Shown one piece after another: positions 28,015 to 36,184 of a stretch of DNA of 64,000 nt. Within the stretch, counting starts at the first letter, position 1. Every line of letters begins with the position of its first letter. This DNA is from Oscillospiraceae bacterium (GTDB lineage Bacteria > Bacillota > Clostridia > Oscillospirales > Ruminococcaceae), in assembly GCA_020054675.1 (NCBI GenBank), contig JAIHAL010000004.1:1-64000 (forward strand), in the 5' to 3' direction. The notes below the pieces were generated by a model. The model was not told the origin of the DNA and searched no databases. It was given only the letters and a program-made list of their open reading frames with translations. The translations under genes were made by a program, and so were the position numbers.

Positions 28015-28050
28015 GCTCCCGCATAACATCAATTATGCGGGAGCTTTTTA
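28015..28050 (+). terminator. terminator after the GGGtGRT gene
   Basis: GCTCCCGCATAA (28015-28026) / TTATGCGGGAGC (28033-28044), a perfect 12-bp stem followed by TTTTTA. Confidence 0.93.
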
Positions 28051-28104
28051 TTTTCCCTGAATAATAAAACCCAAAAAGGGAAAAATAACCCCGAGGTGAT
28101 TATT

Positions 28105-28224
28105 ATGTCCAAAACCAGCCGCGAAAACAAAAAGAAGGCCGCAAAGCAGCAATCAGGGCAAATCAACCAAAACCACAACACCAAAAAAGAATCTCTTGGG
28201 AAAAATACGAATCAAATCATGTAA
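28105..28224 (+). CDS. small basic 39-aa protein
   Basis: This short frame encodes a Lys/Asn/Gln-rich, fully hydrophilic peptide starting MSKTSRENKKKAAKQQ and ending in KKESLGKNTNQIM. The ribosome site CCGAGGTGAT is well placed before the ATG. It sits between two terminators, so it should be its own transcript or depend on read-through. The composition resembles small spore or DNA-associated peptides of Clostridia, but I cannot assign a family with confidence. Confidence 0.55.
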   Translation: MSKTSRENKKKAAKQQSGQINQNHNTKKESLGKNTNQIM

Positions 28225-28249
28225 AATGTGCGTTTGCCGGATGCAACAA

Positions 28250-28290
28250 ATAAAATCCCTGCGGAATCCACATATCCGCAGGGATTTTAT
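28250..28290. terminator. bidirectional terminator, small protein / lacI
   Basis: A perfect 16-bp stem, 28250-28265 with 28275-28290, with A/T-rich outer arms. It serves both converging genes, and the lacI stop begins at its last base. Confidence 0.92.
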
Positions 28291-29330
28291 CATTTAAGTA
28301 TCCTTCTTGTACTGCCGCGTACGATAACCTTTGTTTTACTTGGAACTTCCGTTTTGCTGCAAGTTTGGTTTATGCTGTCGATTAGCATTTGACATACCTT
28401 GCGCGCAAAGGATTCATACTCGACCTGTATTGTAGTTATCTGCGGATAAGCCGCTTCGCATATATAGCTGCCGTCTATGCCGGTTATCAAAATATCCCCC
28501 GGCACGTCAATATTGTTTGTATGAGCGTAATTCAAAGCTCCCGCCGCAACCATGTCATTTATGCAGCATACCGCATCCGGCACTTTGAGGCACTGGCTCA
28601 GCTTTGTCATTGCCTTTATTCCGCCCTCAATTGAAAAATCTCCGTCTACAATCCATTCCGGCCTCATTTCAAGCCCGTAAAACTTGCAGGCCTCTCTAAA
28701 CTGTTTCCGTCTTATAAATGAAACATTTATATCGTCATATCCGCAAAGCAAACCGACAGATGAGCAATTTTGGCTCTTTAAATGCGAAACAAGGTCATAT
28801 ATGGATTGCTCTTCATCCAAATAAACTGTCGGGACTTTTATATTTTCATTTTTTGAGGTTATAACCACAGGGGCGATTTTATTTATCTCTTCAATTTCTT
28901 CATAATACTTTTTATCGCAGGAATTTGTATCCACTCTTCCGCCCATAAGCACGATACCGTCCACTCGTTTTTCAAGGAACATATTAAGAAGCTGGCTTTC
29001 GCGCTCATAATTGCTTTGGGAATTTGCTACAAGGGCCGTATAATTATTTTTTAAAGCGTATTTTTCAAACTCGTAATAAACTGTTGAGAAATACTGGTTT
29101 TTTATATCTGGAACAATGAAACCGATTGTAAATGATTTGTTTACCGAAAGTCCTCTTGCAAGAGCATTGGGTTTAAAATCATACATTTCAATCTGTTCCA
29201 TTATAAGCTTTTTCTTTTCTTCCGAAACCCTCGCATTGCCCGTAAGCACCCTTGAAACAGTCGCCGGTGAAACATTTGCCGCCTTTGCGATATCATAAAT
29301 AGTCACATTCTTTTTAGGCCTATTCCCCAT
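28290..29330 (-). CDS. LacI-family transcriptional regulator
   Basis: The 346-aa protein has the N-terminal HTH VTIYDIAKAANVSPATVSRVLTGNARVSEE (residues 9-38) with the LacI hinge ARGLSVNKS. The sensor domain (about 65-340) contains GFIVPDIKNQYFSTVYYEFEKYA, KRVDGIVLMGG and ITGIDGSYICEAAYPQITTI. It diverges from putP across a 237-bp spacer, so it may control the symporter or itself. No clear palindromic operator could be fixed in that spacer. The effector is unknown. Confidence 0.92.
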   Translation of the reverse strand: MGNRPKKNVTIYDIAKAANVSPATVSRVLTGNARVSEEKKKLIMEQIEMYDFKPNALARGLSVNKSFTIGFIVPDIKNQYFSTVYYEFEKYALKNNYTALVANSQSNYERESQLLNMFLEKRVDGIVLMGGRVDTNSCDKKYYEEIEEINKIAPVVITSKNENIKVPTVYLDEEQSIYDLVSHLKSQNCSSVGLLCGYDDINVSFIRRKQFREACKFYGLEMRPEWIVDGDFSIEGGIKAMTKLSQCLKVPDAVCCINDMVAAGALNYAHTNNIDVPGDILITGIDGSYICEAAYPQITTIQVEYESFARKVCQMLIDSINQTCSKTEVPSKTKVIVRGSTRRILK

Positions 29331-29567
29331 TATTCTCCCACCTTTTTGGAAACCGATTTCATCTATTCGTTATATTAACACAATTTCTTCACTGTGTCAA
29401 TGACGATAGAGCAAAACTTTCAAATATAAAATTATATAAAATACCCAAACTGATTTTTTTAAAAAAACATGTAAAATATAAAAACTTTTACTCAAAACAA
29501 TGGATTTTATACCGGATTTTATGTATAATTAAATGTATATTGTATATAGAAACCGGAGGAAGAAAAC

Positions 29568-31097
29568 ATGGATACCGTTATTCATGCGATTGTCTTGGCA
29601 TTGTACCTGCTTGCAATGCTGCTGATTGGGGTGTATTTTTACAAAAAAAGCAAAAACCAAAGCGATTATTTTTTAGGGGGAAGAAATCTTAACGTTTGGG
29701 TAACTTCCATGAGCGCCCAGGCATCGGACATGAGCGGATGGCTGCTTATGGGACTTCCCGGAACGGCATTCCTGCTTACGAAAAACAACAGTCTTGCAGA
29801 AGCTTTCTGGACTGCGGCAGGACTTAGCGTGGGAACATACCTGAACTGGCTCATACTTGCAAAAAGGCTTAGGAAATACTCACAAAAGGCCGATGACTCC
29901 ATAACCATACCAACATTTCTTGAAAACCGCTTTAAAGATAAAAAACACTTAATAAGAATAATATCCGCAGTATTTATAATCATATTTTTTATGGTATATA
30001 CAGCGGCGCAGTTTTCTGCAGGAGCAAAGCTTTTTAACACTGTATTTGGGCTTGATTACAATGTTGCCCTTCTCCTCGGCGCCTTTATTATAGTTTCATA
30101 CACATTTTTAGGCGGATTTCTTGCCGTTTGCTGGACTGACCTCGTGCAGGGCATTTTAATGTTCCTTGCAATTATTACACTCCCTATTATTGCTCTTGTC
30201 AAAATGGGCGGCGCCGCAAAAACATTTGACCTTGCCGCGGCAATTTCAAACATTCCGGGAGGATTTGGGGCAAAAGAATGGATGGGAATAGGCTCAATGA
30301 GCATACTTGCCATTTTATCCACTGCCGCATGGGGACTCGGATATTTCGGACAGCCGCATATACTTGTACGTTTTATGGGAATCAAACGTCCAAAAGATAT
30401 AAAACCAGCACGCAGAATAGCTATGGGATGGGTTATAATTTCACTCAGTGCGGCAGTTTTGCTTGGAGTAATCGGAAAAGCATATATGTATACGGTTCTT
30501 CCCGCCGACCAGTTTGCCGCTCTTGAAGGCGAAAAAATATTCATCTATATGATTCAGCATCTATTAAAAGGTCCGTTTGCAGCAATCCTTGCCGGACTTT
30601 TGCTGACGGCAATCCTTGCGGCAATAATGAGCTCAGCCGACTCGCAGCTCCTTGTAACGGCATCTGCGGTATCTGAGGACATCTGCAAAAACATATTCAA
30701 AAACAAATTCAGCGAAAAGGCATATTCGCAAATAAGCCGCGCCGCAGTTTTAATAATTTCCGCAATTGCAATTTTCCTTGCATCAGACCCAAACAGTTCT
30801 GTTTTTGATTTGGTTTCATATGCATGGGCAGGCTTTGGGGCGGCATTCGGACCGGCAATACTGCTTTCGCTTTACTGGAAGCGCATGAACTGGCAAGGCA
30901 CTCTTGCAGGCATCATATCAGGCGGGATTTCAGTAATTGTATGGAAAAACTTCATTAAACCTTATATCAACCTCTACGAAATACTTCCTGCGTTTATCAT
31001 ATCTGCGGCAGCAATCATTATCGTAAGTCTTTTGACACAAAAGCCTGATTCTGAAATTGAAAAAACCTTTGATGAGTTTGCTGCAATGGAAGATTAA
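29568..31097 (+). CDS. putP: Sodium/proline symporter (SSS family)
   Basis: The 509-aa protein has about 13 transmembrane helices. PutP-type sequences are DYFLGGRNLNVWVTSMSAQASDMSGWLLMG (about residues 33-62), FLGGFLAVCWTDLVQG, and MSSADSQLLVTASAVSEDI, which holds Na+-site serines. It imports proline (or a close analogue) with sodium. CCGGAGGAAG precedes the ATG. A TATAAT lies at 29524-29529 but lacks a good -35 box. A divergent lacI gene is adjacent. Substrate assignment rests on family similarity. Confidence 0.9.
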   Translation: MDTVIHAIVLALYLLAMLLIGVYFYKKSKNQSDYFLGGRNLNVWVTSMSAQASDMSGWLLMGLPGTAFLLTKNNSLAEAFWTAAGLSVGTYLNWLILAKRLRKYSQKADDSITIPTFLENRFKDKKHLIRIISAVFIIIFFMVYTAAQFSAGAKLFNTVFGLDYNVALLLGAFIIVSYTFLGGFLAVCWTDLVQGILMFLAIITLPIIALVKMGGAAKTFDLAAAISNIPGGFGAKEWMGIGSMSILAILSTAAWGLGYFGQPHILVRFMGIKRPKDIKPARRIAMGWVIISLSAAVLLGVIGKAYMYTVLPADQFAALEGEKIFIYMIQHLLKGPFAAILAGLLLTAILAAIMSSADSQLLVTASAVSEDICKNIFKNKFSEKAYSQISRAAVLIISAIAIFLASDPNSSVFDLVSYAWAGFGAAFGPAILLSLYWKRMNWQGTLAGIISGGISVIVWKNFIKPYINLYEILPAFIISAAAIIIVSLLTQKPDSEIEKTFDEFAAMED

Positions 31098-31141
31098 AAA
31101 ATTGGCTGAACCTTAATTTTTAGGTTCAGCCGATTTTTTAT
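31098..31141. terminator. bidirectional terminator, putP / apgM
   Basis: GGCTGAACCTTA / TAGGTTCAGCC stem (about 31104-31131) with A-rich and T-rich flanks. It lies between the converging genes and overlaps the apgM stop. Confidence 0.9.
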
Positions 31142-32346
31142 CCTTTTAAAAACAAATCCATTATTTCATAGCCTTTTTCAACAAAAATACCAGTTGAGGC
31201 GGCATCTTCCTCGGAAAATCTTTCTGTTCCATCCTCTGTCTTGCTTTTTGAATAAATCAAAAACGGAACGGGGTCGTTAGTATGCGTTTTAAGGGCAAGC
31301 GGAGTTGCGTGGTCGGGCAAAATCATTATCTTATAATCCCCATATTTTTCAAGGCCTTTCAGCACAGGCCCAAGCACAAGTGAATCAATAAGCTCTATGG
31401 ATTTTACCTTATTGCTTATTTCATGCCTATGGCCGCATTCATCCGGAGCTTCAATGTGGATATACACGAAATCCTGCCCCTTTTCAAATTCCTCAAGCGC
31501 GGCGGCGGCTTTTCCCGCAAAATTCGTATCTATATATCCCGTTGCGCCTTCAACATTAACAACGTTCATGCCGCTGAATTTTCCTATCCCTTTAAGCAAG
31601 TCCACCGCGGAAATCATTGATGCCGAAAGTCCGTATTTTTCTTTGAACGGAGCAAGGCTTGCCTTTTTGCCCTCTCCCCAAAGCCAAATGGCATTTGCAG
31701 GGCGAAGACCCCTTTCCCTCCTCTTTTGATTTATCGGATGGTCCTTTAAAAGGTCATAGGATTTAACCATCATTTCATAAAGCTTTGCCGCATTATGATG
31801 GGACGGTATGTATTCCCGTATCTTTTTCCCAGTTATATCATGCGGAGGAGTAAGCGTTCCCACATCAAGCGTGCCATTATGCCAAATAAGGCAATGGCGG
31901 TAGCTTACACCGCTGTAATATTCAAATTCATCATTATTGAACTTGCCTGCTATAAAATCCACAAGAATTTTTGCCTCTTCTGTGGATATATCATCGGCGC
32001 AGTAATCCAAAATAGTTTTATCATTATAATCTTCCTCATCCGAAAGAGTGACAAGGTTGCAGCGGAACGAAACATCATCCGGCGCCATATCGATGCCTAT
32101 GCTGCCAGCTTCAAGCGGAGAGCGTCCGGTATAATAAATTTCAGGGTTATATCCCAGCACGGAAAGGTTTGCAACATCGCTTCCCGGTTTCATTTTATCG
32201 GCAACGGTTTTTACAAGACCTGTTTTCGATTTCCGTGCAAGCATATCCATATTGGGCTTGTTTGCCGCCTGCATGGGAGTTTTTCCTCCAAGCTCATCAA
32301 CAGGATAATCCGCCATTCCGTCGCACAAAAGAACTAAATACTTCAT
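31138..32346 (-). CDS. apgM: Cofactor-independent phosphoglycerate mutase (archaeal type)
   Basis: The protein is 402 aa from the ATG at 32346, which is preceded by GAATGAGG; upstream in-frame codons lie in the promoter. It interconverts 3- and 2-phosphoglycerate in glycolysis. Alkaline-phosphatase-superfamily motifs include LVLLCDGMADYPVDELGGKTPMQAANKPNMD, with the metal Asp at the start. SDVANLSVLGYNPE follows with the catalytic serine, then the metal-binding IHIEAPDECGHRHE and ILPDHATP near the C-terminus. Length fits ApgM rather than the 510-aa GpmI. It has its own promoter. Confidence 0.93.
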   Translation of the reverse strand: MKYLVLLCDGMADYPVDELGGKTPMQAANKPNMDMLARKSKTGLVKTVADKMKPGSDVANLSVLGYNPEIYYTGRSPLEAGSIGIDMAPDDVSFRCNLVTLSDEEDYNDKTILDYCADDISTEEAKILVDFIAGKFNNDEFEYYSGVSYRHCLIWHNGTLDVGTLTPPHDITGKKIREYIPSHHNAAKLYEMMVKSYDLLKDHPINQKRRERGLRPANAIWLWGEGKKASLAPFKEKYGLSASMISAVDLLKGIGKFSGMNVVNVEGATGYIDTNFAGKAAAALEEFEKGQDFVYIHIEAPDECGHRHEISNKVKSIELIDSLVLGPVLKGLEKYGDYKIMILPDHATPLALKTHTNDPVPFLIYSKSKTEDGTERFSEEDAASTGIFVEKGYEIMDLFLKG

Positions 32347-32380
32347 ATTAAGCCTCATTCCATAAAATTTTGCTTTTTTT

Positions 32381-32409
32381 ATTTTAACACATTGGCAGGG
32401 CAAATGCAA
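32381..32409 (-). promoter_or_regulatory. promoter of apgM
   Basis: Minus-strand TTGCAT (32409-32404), a 17-bp spacer and TAAAAT (32386-32381). It abuts the terminator of the upstream cimA gene. Confidence 0.65.
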
Positions 32410-32438
32410 TAAAAAGAGGAGGACAAAAATCCCCCTCT
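32410..32438 (-). terminator. terminator after cimA
   Basis: On the minus strand AGAGGGGGA pairs with TCCTCCTCT (one G-U pair) around a short loop (32415-32438), followed by a T run. Confidence 0.75.
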
Positions 32439-32448
32439 AAATTTATAC

Positions 32449-34011
32449 TCACCTTGTCTTCATAAGCTTGTATTCAATACTGTCCACAAGAGCCTGAACG
32501 GAGGCGTTGATTATGTCTGTCGAAGCTCCGACCGTAGTCCAAACATCCTTGCCGTCGGTGGTTTCGATTAAAACACGCACCATTGCCGCTGTCGCGGAGC
32601 TTGAATCCACCACGCGGACCTTATAGTCGATAAGGCGGACTTCGTCAAGCTCAGGGAAAAATATTTTAAGTGCCGTACGCAGCGCCTTGTCAAGGGCATT
32701 TACCGGACCGTCGCCCTCATCGGCGGCAATTTCGTTCCTGTCCCCAACCTTTACCTTTACGATTGCGCTTGACGGATTTTGCTTTTCGCCGGATTTTTCC
32801 CCTATCACCTTAAAATATTCTATTTCAAAGAAGCTTGAAAGCTTTTTAAGATGCTTTTTAACCAAAAGCTCAAAGCTTGCCTCCGCCGCCTCGTATTGAT
32901 AGCCCTTATATTCCTTTTCTTTCAAAAGCTCTATGATTTCCTTGGTTTCCGGACTATCCTTTGTAAGCTCTGGAGCTATCGCCGAAAGCTTTGAAAGGAT
33001 TACCGTCCTTCCAGAAACCTCGGAAAGCAGGAAATTCCTTTCGTTGCCCACAAGCTCCGGAGGGATATGCTCAAAGCTTTTGGGATTCTTATTGACCCCG
33101 TCCACATGCATTCCGCCCTTATGCGCAAATGCGCTTTTGCCTACATACGGCTTATTGTCGGAAAGAATTACATTTGAAACCTCGGCAATGTACCTTGCCG
33201 TTTTGGTAAGTGCGGAAAGATTTTTTATCTTTTCGCATTCATACCCCTGCTTCAAGCAAAGGCTTGGAATAATTGAAGAAAGGTTAGCATTTCCGCACCT
33301 CTCCCCTATTCCTATAAATGTTCCCTGAATCTGCAATGCTCCGGCCTTTACCGCAGATATGCTGTTTGCAACTGCACAATCCATATCGTTATGGCAATGT
33401 ATGCCGACAGGAGTTTTTAAGGCTTCAATTGTTTTTTTAGTAATTTCAAAAATTTCATCAGGAAAGCATCCTCCGTTTGTATCGCAAAGGACAATCCTTG
33501 ATGCGCCTGCGGCCTCGGCAGTTTTAACCACTTCCAAAGCATATTTTTCATTGTTTTTAAATCCATCAAAATAATGCTCGGCATCAAAGAAAACCTCTTT
33601 GCCCTGTGAAACAAAATACTTTATCGTATCTGTTATCATTTGAAGATTTTCTTCAAGGGTCGTTTTTATAATCTCGGTAACGTGCATATCCCAGCTCTTG
33701 CCAAAAATTGAAACTATCGGCGTATTTGCTCCTGCAAGCGCACGCACATTGGCATCCTCTTCGGCGGATATGCCTTTTCTGCGGGTGGAGCCGAACGCCA
33801 CAAGCTTTGCGTTCTTAAATTCATACTCGGATGCCATTTTAAAGAACTCCACATCCTTCGGGTTTGAGGACGGATTTCCAGCCTCAATGTAGTCAACGCC
33901 AAATTCATCAAGGGCTTTCATGATATTGAATTTATCCTGCGCGGAAAAATTTATATTTTCGCCCTGCGCTCCGTCACGGAGCGTGGAATCAAATATTTCA
34001 ACTTTTTTCAT
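32449..34011 (-). CDS. cimA: (R)-citramalate synthase
   Basis: The protein is 520 aa from the ATG at 34011, behind AAGGGAG; a TTG two codons earlier is too close to that site. It condenses pyruvate and acetyl-CoA to citramalate, the threonine-independent route to 2-oxobutyrate for isoleucine. The HMGL-like domain has FDSTLRDGAQGENINFS, the metal-binding GIHCHNDMDCAVANS and GTFIGIGERCGNANL. The C-terminal LeuA dimer/regulatory domain is at about 385-515. The single-chain layout with FGSTRRKG fits the CimA-type subgroup, not LeuA. It is 17 bp downstream of ilvB, in the isoleucine T-box operon. Confidence 0.93.
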   Translation of the reverse strand: MKKVEIFDSTLRDGAQGENINFSAQDKFNIMKALDEFGVDYIEAGNPSSNPKDVEFFKMASEYEFKNAKLVAFGSTRRKGISAEEDANVRALAGANTPIVSIFGKSWDMHVTEIIKTTLEENLQMITDTIKYFVSQGKEVFFDAEHYFDGFKNNEKYALEVVKTAEAAGASRIVLCDTNGGCFPDEIFEITKKTIEALKTPVGIHCHNDMDCAVANSISAVKAGALQIQGTFIGIGERCGNANLSSIIPSLCLKQGYECEKIKNLSALTKTARYIAEVSNVILSDNKPYVGKSAFAHKGGMHVDGVNKNPKSFEHIPPELVGNERNFLLSEVSGRTVILSKLSAIAPELTKDSPETKEIIELLKEKEYKGYQYEAAEASFELLVKKHLKKLSSFFEIEYFKVIGEKSGEKQNPSSAIVKVKVGDRNEIAADEGDGPVNALDKALRTALKIFFPELDEVRLIDYKVRVVDSSSATAAMVRVLIETTDGKDVWTTVGASTDIINASVQALVDSIEYKLMKTR

Positions 34012-34028
34012 AGCCAAAACTCCCTTAA

Positions 34029-35714
34029 TCAGTCGTCTATTTCAATTTCAAGTATAGGATTGCTTATCGGCGCTCCCGCCGGAACCATCGGAAGAACGTT
34101 TATATCCTTGTCTATCTTGCAGTCAATAAGCGCGGGGCCTCCGTTTTTAAGCGCCTGTTCAAGTGCCCCTCTTATATCGCTGCGCTTTTCTATCCGGTAA
34201 AATTTAATGCCGAAAGCCTTTGCAAGCAATTCATAATCGGTTCCCCTGTCAATATCCGTCTGTGAAAACCTCTTGCCGTAAAACAGTCTTTGCCACTGTC
34301 TAACCATTCCAAGCACATTATTGTCAAAAAGCAATTCTATTACCGGAATATTGAATTTTGCAAGTGTGGAAAGCTCATTCAAATTCATGAAAAAGCTGCC
34401 GTCGCCTGCTATATTTACAACAGTCCTGTCAGGATTTCCTATTGCGGAGCCCATCGCAGAACCAAGTCCAAAGCCCATTGTTCCAAGTCCGCCGGAAGAT
34501 ACAAAGCTTCTTTCCTTTTTAAAATTATAATATTGCGCCGCCCACATCTGATGCTGGCCGACTTCGGTTGAAATTATCGCCTCTCCGTTTGTAAGCTCGC
34601 AAAGGGTTTCAATTACCTCCTGAGGAAGAACAGCATTTTCATCGCTTGAAACCTGCTTTAAAGGATATTGCTTTTTCCACTCCATAACCTTTTGCATCCA
34701 TTCATCATGGCTCTGCTGAGGAAGAATGCTGTTAAGTCTTTGAAGAACGTATTTTAAATTTCCAACCACCTTATGGTCTGCGCAGACGTTTTTATTTACT
34801 TCGGCAGGGTCTATATCGATATGCAGTATCTTTGCGCCCTTTGCAAAAGTATTTATATTGCAGGTGACTCTGTCAGAAAAGCGTGAGCCAAACACAACCA
34901 AAAGGTCACATTCGTTTATGACAAGCGAAGATGTTTTTGTTCCATGCATCCCAAGCATACCGATATATTTTTCATCGGTATTGTTAAAAGCGCATTGTCC
35001 CATAAGCGAAAGCGAAACTGGCGCATGGAGCAAATCCGCAAAGGTTTTAAGCTCAGCAGAAGCATTTGCCGAAACCACACCTCCGCCTGCGTAAATAAAC
35101 GGCTTCTTGCTCTCTTTAAGCATTAAGACCGCTTTCTCTATTTCTTCATCTATATTTGCAGGCTTTTCCCAAACGATTTCCCTTACAGGCTTATTTTCAA
35201 ATTCACATTCCTGCTGAGTTATATCTTTTGGAATGTCAATAAGCACAGGGCCCTTCCTGCCTTCGTTTGCAATATAAAAAGCCTCTCTGATTGTATCGGC
35301 AAGCTTTGTCACATCTTTTACAATGTAATTATGCTTTGTAATAGGCATTGTTATGCCGGTTATATCAACCTCTTGAAAGCTGTCAAGCCCCAAAAGATGC
35401 GTTGCGACATTTCCGGTAATGGCAACCAAAGGTATAGAATCCATATACGCGGTCGCTATCCCCGTTACAAGGTTTGTTGCCCCCGGTCCGGAGGTAGCTA
35501 TTACAACTCCCGTTTTCCCAGTTGAGCGTGAATATCCGTCCGCCGCATGGCACGCGCCCTGTTCATGGGCAGTTATGATATGCCTTATCTTATCGCTGTA
35601 CTTATAAAGAGCATCATAAATATTCAAAACAGCCCCTCCGGGATATCCGAATACATTCTTTACTCCCTGTTCCAAAAGACACTCAACAATTATTTCAGCT
35701 CCGGTCAATTTCAT
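34029..35714 (-). CDS. ilvB: Acetolactate synthase, large (catalytic) subunit
   Basis: The 561-aa thiamine-diphosphate enzyme makes acetolactate and acetohydroxybutyrate for valine/leucine and isoleucine. The catalytic Glu lies in ITAHEQGACHAADGYSR (near residue 48), followed by GVVIATSGPGATNLVTGIA. The central FAD/regulatory domain and the ThDP-binding GDGSFFMNLNELSTLAKFNIPVIELLFDNN are also present. AAAGGAGAG precedes the start. No ilvN regulatory subunit gene follows; cimA comes next. Controlled by the T-box leader upstream. Confidence 0.95.
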   Translation of the reverse strand: MKLTGAEIIVECLLEQGVKNVFGYPGGAVLNIYDALYKYSDKIRHIITAHEQGACHAADGYSRSTGKTGVVIATSGPGATNLVTGIATAYMDSIPLVAITGNVATHLLGLDSFQEVDITGITMPITKHNYIVKDVTKLADTIREAFYIANEGRKGPVLIDIPKDITQQECEFENKPVREIVWEKPANIDEEIEKAVLMLKESKKPFIYAGGGVVSANASAELKTFADLLHAPVSLSLMGQCAFNNTDEKYIGMLGMHGTKTSSLVINECDLLVVFGSRFSDRVTCNINTFAKGAKILHIDIDPAEVNKNVCADHKVVGNLKYVLQRLNSILPQQSHDEWMQKVMEWKKQYPLKQVSSDENAVLPQEVIETLCELTNGEAIISTEVGQHQMWAAQYYNFKKERSFVSSGGLGTMGFGLGSAMGSAIGNPDRTVVNIAGDGSFFMNLNELSTLAKFNIPVIELLFDNNVLGMVRQWQRLFYGKRFSQTDIDRGTDYELLAKAFGIKFYRIEKRSDIRGALEQALKNGGPALIDCKIDKDINVLPMVPAGAPISNPILEIEIDD

Positions 35715-35748
35715 TTAAAAACTCTCTCCTTTAAAGTTTTTTGGCAAA

Positions 35749-36017
35749 CAAAAAAGCCTTCACCTCTTTTTAAGAGGTGAAGGCACAAAGCTCTCCACGG
35801 TACCACTCTTATTGCCCGCAAAAGCAGGCCGCTTTAAGCACATCAAACAATGCGCATCTCTGTAACGGGAGAACTCCGGTCAAGCTTAATCGCTCACGCT
35901 TTAGGCCGACTGCTCCGAGGTGATTTATTCACAAGGACGTTTTACCGGCTCACACCGCCCGCCGGCTCTCTGGAAAAACGGACACCATGCTTTTTTCCTC
36001 ATCATCGCATTTAATTA
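35749..36017 (-). ncRNA. T-box leader, isoleucine specifier, with terminator
   Basis: The minus-strand leader holds the T-box AGAGTGGTACCGTGG (35809-35795). Just downstream is a 13-bp rho-independent terminator (35756-35768 with 35772-35784) and a T run. In stem I the specifier region reads AATAA-ATC-ACCTCGGAG; the ATC codon (35924-35922) followed by ACC points to tRNA-Ile. Uncharged tRNA-Ile would pair with the ATC and the T-box to prevent termination and turn on ilvB-cimA. This fits citramalate-based isoleucine synthesis. Confidence 0.93.
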
Positions 36018-36023
36018 TTTTCA

Positions 36024-36052
36024 AGTGTACCATAAGAATCCTCTTTTGTCAA
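36024..36052 (-). promoter_or_regulatory. promoter of the T-box-ilvB-cimA operon
   Basis: Minus-strand TTGACA (36052-36047), a 17-bp spacer and TACACT (36029-36024); transcription starts near 36017. Confidence 0.8.
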
Positions 36053-36115
36053 TAGTCATATTTTAACCGCATCTATATTTTTTATTGAACTTGTTTTAAT
36101 AAATGTGTGAAATTC

Positions 36116-36143
36116 TTGACAAGCATGGCATTTTTATTATACA
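36116..36143 (+). promoter_or_regulatory. promoter of the aconitase operon
   Basis: TTGACA (36116-36121), a 16-bp spacer and TATACA (36138-36143). No convincing Rex or CcpA site could be assigned nearby. Confidence 0.7.
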
Positions 36144-36184
36144 ATGAATAATAAATGTCTTTTAACGAAAGGAACGATATTTTA

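Noticed and set aside
36061-36184. A Rex operator in front of the aconitase operon.
   Set aside because: TTGTTTTAATAAATGTG is only loosely similar to TTGTTAA-N6-TTAACAA and is not palindromic.
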